Shown here piece after piece: positions 15,035 through 19,395 of a stretch of DNA of 19,395 bases (positions are counted from its first letter, which is position 1; each line of letters starts with the position of its first letter). The notes under the pieces were generated by a model that worked only from the letters and a program-made list of their open reading frames with translations, was not told the DNA's origin and did no database searches. This DNA is from Burkholderiales bacterium UBA4615 (GTDB lineage: Bacteria; Pseudomonadota; Gammaproteobacteria; Burkholderiales; Burkholderiaceae_E). Location: positions 21,332 through 40,726 of the forward strand of contig DGIT01000024.1 of assembly GCA_002386465.1 (NCBI GenBank). The letters run 5' to 3'. The position numbers were made by a program, and so were the translations under genes.

Positions 15035-15181
15035 ATGCACCGGATCAGCGACCATCGGCCGCGAGCTTGTGGCGTGCGCGCGCAAGGGCAAGCCCCCTGG
15101 CTCAAGACTTTTGCGCCTGTGCTTCGCAGTCACCTGATTGGCTCGACTGCACACCCCACGGGTAACAGCCTTGCACGCTGA
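15035..15181 (+). CDS. Possible 48-residue small protein or leader peptide
   Basis: ATG 15035 is preceded by GATGAGGAGAACTCC, as strong a ribosome binding site as any in the window. The frame runs 48 codons (MHRISDHRPRACGVRAQGQ at the start, TGA at 15179-15181). The peptide is basic (many Arg and His), with no signal peptide, membrane segment or recognised domain. It sits in the 522-bp dctP-dctQ spacer, downstream of a tandem repeat and a candidate promoter and 123 bp before dctQ. It could be a leader peptide tuning dctQM, a small protein, or a decayed gene start. Codon preference gives no strong support, so the call rests on the ribosome binding site and position. Confidence 0.35.
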   Translation: MHRISDHRPRACGVRAQGQAPWLKTFAPVLRSHLIGSTAHPTGNSLAR

Positions 15182-15304
15182 AGCGATCGATCGGGAAGCG
15201 CACATCGGATGGCGCGGGCGGACCCGCCTGGTCCTGGAGGTCTGTTGGCCGGATGGTTCGATGAATACCGGGCCCAGTGCCCTGGTGAGGGTGAGGAACG
15301 CACC

Positions 15305-15805
15305 ATGGACATGATTAAACGATTGCTCAAAGGCCTGCTCTGGATCGAATTGGCGGTCTGTGCCATCACGCTGGTCGCTGGCTCGGGCGCCCTGGTCGCC
15401 GACGTGATCGCGCGTGAGTTTTTCGGTAACGGCATCTTTGGAGCCCAGCGCTTTGCGGTGTGGGCCACAGCCATCGCGGGCCTGATCGGTTTTGCCGTCG
15501 TGACTGCCGAGCGAGGGCACCTGCGTCCGCAGTTCATGGACAAGTGGCTGCCAGCGTCTTGGGAACCCCACATGGAGCGGCTTTCCGACGTGGTGTCTGC
15601 GCTGATCTGCATCACGCTGGGCGTGTATGCCATCGAGTTCGTGAAGAGTTCGTACGGGCTGGGTGAGCGCGGCATGGCCATCCCCATCAAGTTGTGGCCG
15701 ATCCAGATCATTCTTCCCTGGATGTTCCTTTCTTCAGCCTTACGACACCTGGCGTTCGCGGCCTATCCGGCTCTTCGGCCCGAGCCTAAAGGGGAGATGC
15801 ACTGA
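15305..15805 (+). CDS. dctQ: TRAP transporter small membrane subunit (DctQ type)
   Basis: A 166-residue integral membrane protein with about four transmembrane helices (near 10-32, 45-65, 88-110, 127-148). Features typical of DctQ are the VIAREFFGNGIFGAQ segment after TM1 and AERGHLRPQFM between helices 2 and 3. I start at ATG 15305, preceded by GGTGAGG, rather than the upstream frame start at 15209, whose first 32 residues are Gly/Pro-rich and not membrane-like. Its stop overlaps the dctM start as TGATG (15803-15807), so translation is coupled. With DctM it forms the Na+-driven permease that takes ligand from a DctP receptor. Confidence 0.9.
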   Translation: MDMIKRLLKGLLWIELAVCAITLVAGSGALVADVIAREFFGNGIFGAQRFAVWATAIAGLIGFAVVTAERGHLRPQFMDKWLPASWEPHMERLSDVVSALICITLGVYAIEFVKSSYGLGERGMAIPIKLWPIQIILPWMFLSSALRHLAFAAYPALRPEPKGEMH

Positions 15806-17139
15806 TGGAATGGCTCATTCTGCTCGCTCTGATCGTTCTGCTGCTGCTGCTGCGTCAGAGTCTGGTGCTGGTGCTGGCGGTGGCCACCGCCTATATCCAC
15901 ATGTTCATTGCGAAGAGCAAGATCGACTATCTGATCCAGGACTTCTGGTTCACGGTGGATCGCGAAGTGCTGCTCTCGATCCCTCTCTTCATGCTGGCCG
16001 GCAACATCATGTCGAAGGGATCGATCGCCAAGCGATTGATCGGGATCATGGCCACCTTGACCAGCCCTATCCCAGGGGGGCTTGGCATTGCCTGCGTGCT
16101 GTCATGCGCGGCCTTCGCAGCCATCAACGGCTCCTCGATCGTCACCATGCTGGCGATCGGCAGCATCATGTATCCGGCACTGGTTGCCAGTGGATACAAC
16201 AAGAATTTTGCGCTGGGCTCGGTGGCCTCGGCAGGCACACTGGGCATCATCATCCCGCCCTCGATTCCGCTGATCCTCTACGGCATCATGACCGAGCGCA
16301 ACATTGCCCAGCTCTTCGTGGCAGGCATTGGCCCGGGTCTGCTGTTGACCCTGCTCTTTTCAGCCTACGCGCTTTACATCAACCGCTACCTGCCCCGACA
16401 GCAACTCACCCTGGCTGCGGCACTCAAATCGTTTTTCGGCGGCATTTTCGCGATCATGCTGCCCTTCATTCTCATCGGTGGCATCTACTTAGGATGGTTC
16501 AGCCCAACCGAAGCCGGTGCAATGGGCCTGGCCTATGCGCTGCTGATCGAGTTCCTGGTGCATGAGCGTGAGGGTGCCAGCCCGGCGCCGGCTCACGCAA
16601 GCGCCCTGCAGAAGGTCAAGCACTACTTCGCGACCCGCGAGATGGGGTTCAAGGACTTCTACGAGGTGGTCATCGAGACGGTCAAGCTGCTGGCGACGCT
16701 GCTGCCGCTGCTGTGTATCGCGGGCAGCCTCAACACCATCCTTGATCACTCCGGCGCTCCGAAGCAGATGGTTCAAGCCCTGGTGGGAACCATCGAGGAC
16801 CGTTGGGTGCTGATGATCATGATCAACGTGCTGCTGTTGATCGTCGGTTGTCTGATGGATGTGGGGTCCGCCGTTCTGATCCTTGCCCCGCTGCTGGAGC
16901 CGCTTGCCGTAGCCAAGGGGTTCGATCCGATCCACTTCGGGATCATCATGATTGCCAACCTGGAGATTGGCTACCTGACCCCGCCGGTTGGTTTGAACCT
17001 GATTGTGGCCATGGCCGCCTTCAAGGAATCCTTCGTCACGATCACCAAAGCCTGCTTACCGTTTGTAATCATCATGCTCTTCTGGCTGATGATCGTCGCT
17101 ACCGTTCCGGCGCTGTCGCTATACCTGGTCGGGAAGTAA
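15805..17139 (+). CDS. dctM: TRAP transporter large membrane subunit (DctM type)
   Basis: A 444-residue permease of the DctM (TRAP large subunit) family with about 11-12 transmembrane helices. Recognisable stretches are SIPLFMLAGNIMSKG, PGGLGIACVLSCAAFAAINGSS, ASAGTLGIIIPPSIPLILYG, WFSPTEAGAMGLAYAL and the C-terminal LEIGYLTPPVGLNL; the two PP motifs lie in the paired half-helix regions that bind Na+ and carry substrate. A cytoplasmic loop of about 50 residues around 252-290 (Ala/Pro-rich, then FATREMGF) is longer than usual. It starts at ATG 15805, overlapping the dctQ stop, with GGGGAG upstream. Substrate cannot be read from sequence; C4-dicarboxylates and other organic acids are common. 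Confidence 0.93.
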   Translation: MEWLILLALIVLLLLLRQSLVLVLAVATAYIHMFIAKSKIDYLIQDFWFTVDREVLLSIPLFMLAGNIMSKGSIAKRLIGIMATLTSPIPGGLGIACVLSCAAFAAINGSSIVTMLAIGSIMYPALVASGYNKNFALGSVASAGTLGIIIPPSIPLILYGIMTERNIAQLFVAGIGPGLLLTLLFSAYALYINRYLPRQQLTLAAALKSFFGGIFAIMLPFILIGGIYLGWFSPTEAGAMGLAYALLIEFLVHEREGASPAPAHASALQKVKHYFATREMGFKDFYEVVIETVKLLATLLPLLCIAGSLNTILDHSGAPKQMVQALVGTIEDRWVLMIMINVLLLIVGCLMDVGSAVLILAPLLEPLAVAKGFDPIHFGIIMIANLEIGYLTPPVGLNLIVAMAAFKESFVTITKACLPFVIIMLFWLMIVATVPALSLYLVGK

Positions 17140-17179
17140 GCAAACCCTGGCTTCCCCTGGCGAAATCAGCCTGGGGCGG

Positions 17180-17202
17180 CCTCGGGTCGGGCTGACCCGG
17201 GG
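17180..17202. terminator. Hairpin between convergent dctM and typA
   Basis: CCTCGGGTC (17180-17188) and GACCCGGGG (17194-17202) pair over 9 bp with one wobble around a GGGCT loop. It lies in the 93-bp gap between the two stop codons, where a terminator for both genes is expected. There is no T run. Confidence 0.5.
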
Positions 17203-17232
17203 TCGTCGGGCTAACCCAATGGGCGGTGGACG

Positions 17233-19092
17233 TCAGGCTGCCTCAACCTCGCGCGAGGCGCGCTTGCGCTCATGGTCCTTCAGGAAGCGCTTGCGCAGCC
17301 GAATCGACTTAGGCGTGATCTCGACCAGCTCGTCGTCGGCAATGAATTCCACTGCCTTCTCAAGGGTGAGCTGCATCGGCGGCGTCAGCACGATCGCCTC
17401 GTCCTTGCCTGAAGCACGCACGTTGGTGAGCTTCTTTTCCTTGACCGGATTGACCACCAGGTCGTTGTCGCGGGTGTGGATGCCAATGATCATGCCTTCG
17501 TAGAGCTCTTCGCCCGGGCTCACGAACATGCGGCCGCGGTCGTCAAGCTTCCACAGGGCGTACGCCACCGCCTCGCCATCATCGCCACTGATCAGCACGC
17601 CGTTGCGACGGTCCTCAATTGCGCCAGCCAGCGGCCCGTATTCGTCAAAGACATGACTCATGATTCCGGTGCCGCGGGTCATGTTCAGAAACTCGCTGTG
17701 AAAACCGATCAGACCGCGTGCCGGCACCCGGTAATCCAGGCGCACACGGCCTTTGCCGTCCGACTCCATATTGGTCATGTCGGCGCGCCGGGTACCGAGG
17801 TATTCCATGATCGCGCCCTGATGCTGGTCTTCCACATCGACCACCAGCGTCTCATAAGGCTCCTGGCGTTCGCCGGTGCTCGCATTGGTGCGCACCTTCG
17901 GCTTGGGCCGCGACACGGCCATCTCGTAGCCTTCGCGGCGCATGTTCTCGAGCAGGATGGTGAGGTGCAACTCACCCCGGCCAGACACCACGAAGGTGTC
18001 GCTGTCCGAGGGAAATTCCACCCGCAACGCCACGTTATGCTGCAGTTCGCGCTCGAGCCGATCACGAATCTGCCGGCTGGTGACGTACTTGCCTTCGCGC
18101 CCGGCCAGCGGACTGGTGTTGACCATGAATTCCATGGTGAGGGTCGGCTCATCCACTTTCAGCAAAGGCAAACCGTCGGGGGTATCTACCGCACAGATGG
18201 TGGTGCCAATATCAATGCCTTCCACACCCGTGATGGCGATGATGTCGCCGGCCAGCGCCTCGTCCATCGGAATGCGCTCCAGGCCCTTGTAGCGCAGCAC
18301 CTGATTGACCTTGCCCATCACAGGCTTGGCATCAGGGCCGTGCAACACAGCCACTTGCGCGCCGGCCGTGATGCGACCGCGGTTGACCCGCCCCACACCG
18401 ATACGGCCCACATAGCTGCTCCAGTCGAGCGAGAGAATCTGCATCTGCAGCGGGCCGGTGACATCGTCGGCACGCACCGGCACGTGTTCGAGGATCGCGT
18501 CATATAAGGCACGCATGGTGCCCACCGGCATGCCGTTGTCGCCACGCGGCAGAGCATCGAGTTCCTCGATTTCCTTGACCGAAAAGCCTGCCAGCGCCGA
18601 GCAATACACCACCGGAAAATCCATCTGCTCGTTGGTCGCGCCCAGCTTGTCGAACAGTTCAAACACCTGGTCGATGACCCAGTGCGGACGCGCGCCCGGG
18701 CGGTCGACCTTGTTCACCACCACGATCGGCTTGAGGCCCAGCGCCAGCGCCTTGCGGGTCACGAAGCGCGTTTGCGGCATGGGACCGTCCACCGCATCAA
18801 CTACCAGCAGCACCGAGTCGACCATCGACAGCGCGCGCTCCACTTCGCCGCCAAAGTCGGCGTGACCGGGCGTATCAACAATGTTGATCCGTGTGCCGTC
18901 GACTTCGATGGCGCAGTTCTTGGCCAGAATGGTGATGCCGCGTTCTTTTTCCAGATCATTGGAGTCCATGATCCGTTCGGCCACCTGCTGGTGCGCGCGG
19001 AAGGTGCCCGACTGACGCAGCAGCTGGTCGACCAGCGTGGTCTTGCCGTGGTCAACGTGGGCGATGATCGCGATGTTACGGATGGCCTGCAT
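17233..19092 (-). CDS. typA: Translational GTPase TypA/BipA
   Basis: A 619-residue ribosome-binding GTPase of the EF-G-like family; E. coli BipA is 607. The P-loop AHVDHGKTT is at 11-19, switch I RGITI at 51-55, DTPGH at 73-77 and NKVD at 127-130. The beta-barrel, EF-G-like and C-terminal BipA domains follow, the last with typical GRMFVSPGEELYEGMIIGIH-like features around residue 475-495. It helps 50S subunit assembly and is needed under cold and other stress. I use ATG 19092 (MQAIRNIAIIAHVDHG), the family start, in preference to the frame start at 19119; AGGA lies about 9 nt upstream. The truB end lies 105 bp upstream on the same strand, the common order in Burkholderiales. Confidence 0.96.
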   Translation of the reverse strand: MQAIRNIAIIAHVDHGKTTLVDQLLRQSGTFRAHQQVAERIMDSNDLEKERGITILAKNCAIEVDGTRINIVDTPGHADFGGEVERALSMVDSVLLVVDAVDGPMPQTRFVTRKALALGLKPIVVVNKVDRPGARPHWVIDQVFELFDKLGATNEQMDFPVVYCSALAGFSVKEIEELDALPRGDNGMPVGTMRALYDAILEHVPVRADDVTGPLQMQILSLDWSSYVGRIGVGRVNRGRITAGAQVAVLHGPDAKPVMGKVNQVLRYKGLERIPMDEALAGDIIAITGVEGIDIGTTICAVDTPDGLPLLKVDEPTLTMEFMVNTSPLAGREGKYVTSRQIRDRLERELQHNVALRVEFPSDSDTFVVSGRGELHLTILLENMRREGYEMAVSRPKPKVRTNASTGERQEPYETLVVDVEDQHQGAIMEYLGTRRADMTNMESDGKGRVRLDYRVPARGLIGFHSEFLNMTRGTGIMSHVFDEYGPLAGAIEDRRNGVLISGDDGEAVAYALWKLDDRGRMFVSPGEELYEGMIIGIHTRDNDLVVNPVKEKKLTNVRASGKDEAIVLTPPMQLTLEKAVEFIADDELVEITPKSIRLRKRFLKDHERKRASREVEAA

Positions 19093-19197
19093 GGGGTGAG
19101 TCCTGTTCAAAAACTTCAAAATGAATCATGTGGAACGGGGCGCGGTCGCTGCAAGCGCAGCGGTCGCAGAAAAGGCTCGAGCGGCGGCAACACGGTT

Positions 19198-19395
19198 CTA
19201 GGTGGACGCAGCCGCCAGCACCCTGCTGGGTGCCAACAGCCCCGGTGGCGCGAACTGCGCAATACCGAGCAGTGCGTTGCCGCGATACACCCGCACTGGC
19301 CCGCATGCCACCTGAGCCAGCGGCGCGCGCAAGGCAGTATCCAGCACCAGACGTTGCCCCTGGATGAAACGGTCGGCCAGCAGATCCGGCAGACC
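19198..19395 (-). CDS. truB: tRNA pseudouridine(55) synthase TruB, C-terminal end, cut by window edge
   Basis: The minus-strand frame at the right edge encodes 66 codons (65 residues and TAG at 19198-19200). It reads GLPDLLADRFIQGQRLVL, then ALRAPLAQ and VRVYRGNALLGIAQF. The FIQGQ stretch followed by a PUA-like strand pattern (VRVY, LLGIAQF) matches the C terminus of TruB, which makes pseudouridine at position 55 of tRNAs. The catalytic aspartate lies outside the window. The 105-bp gap to typA holds two direct GCGGTCGC copies (19142-19149, 19160-19167) and no other gene. The call rests on this short fragment plus the truB-typA order. Confidence 0.8.
   Translation of the reverse strand, partial: GLPDLLADRFIQGQRLVLDTALRAPLAQVACGPVRVYRGNALLGIAQFAPPGLLAPSRVLAAAST

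Noticed and set aside
17476..18507. A 343-codon open frame opposite typA
   Set aside because: typA is unmistakable on the minus strand; the opposite product is His/Ala-rich with no family features.

Overview
The window is GC-rich, densely coded chromosomal DNA, most like a beta-proteobacterium of the order Burkholderiales. The main evidence is the truB-typA pair at the right end, the style of the TRAP transporter genes, and frequent AAGGAGA-type ribosome binding sites. The family (Alcaligenaceae-like) is a guess. I see no tRNA, rRNA, insertion sequence, integrase or CRISPR array. Apart from typA/truB, the genes are metabolic and transport genes in short divergent or convergent blocks.

Layout. 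(1) 1-3422: the 5' end of an amidase gene (minus) diverges from a gamma-glutamyltransferase gene (plus). A KTSC-domain protein follows, translationally coupled by an ATGA overlap to an SDR oxidoreductase. (2) 3406-5696, minus: a small four-helix membrane protein (DUF6394-like) precedes a two-TM potassium channel with RCK/TrkA-type domains. (3) 5720-7006, plus: a concentrative nucleoside transporter (CNT). (4) 7010-11134, minus: an apparently complete hydroxylation operon of CYP153-type cytochrome P450, NADH-type ferredoxin reductase, adrenodoxin-type [2Fe-2S] ferredoxin and zinc alcohol dehydrogenase. Electrons would pass NADH -> reductase -> ferredoxin -> P450; the P450 would hydroxylate a terminal methyl group (alkane or similar chain) and the dehydrogenase would oxidise the alcohol. 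(5) 11135-11409: a 275-bp spacer rich in inverted repeats, ending in a terminator-like hairpin just before an orphan, apparently truncated glycosyltransferase-like gene (11410-12354). (6) 12420-17139: a TRAP transporter locus with two divergent paralogous periplasmic receptors (dctP-type), then a spacer with a hairpin, a tandem repeat, a candidate promoter and a 48-codon ORF, then dctQ and dctM. (7) 17233-19395, minus: typA (bipA) and the 3' end of truB.

Most worth a second look: the TRAP locus, with its duplicated receptors sharing a CxxxC pair and an unannotated small ORF with a strong ribosome binding site; the hairpin-rich leader between the P450 operon and the truncated glycosyltransferase; and the channel/DUF6394 pair. 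I found no clear case of a wholly new system. Most genes belong to known families, and the novelty candidates are regulatory or architectural.
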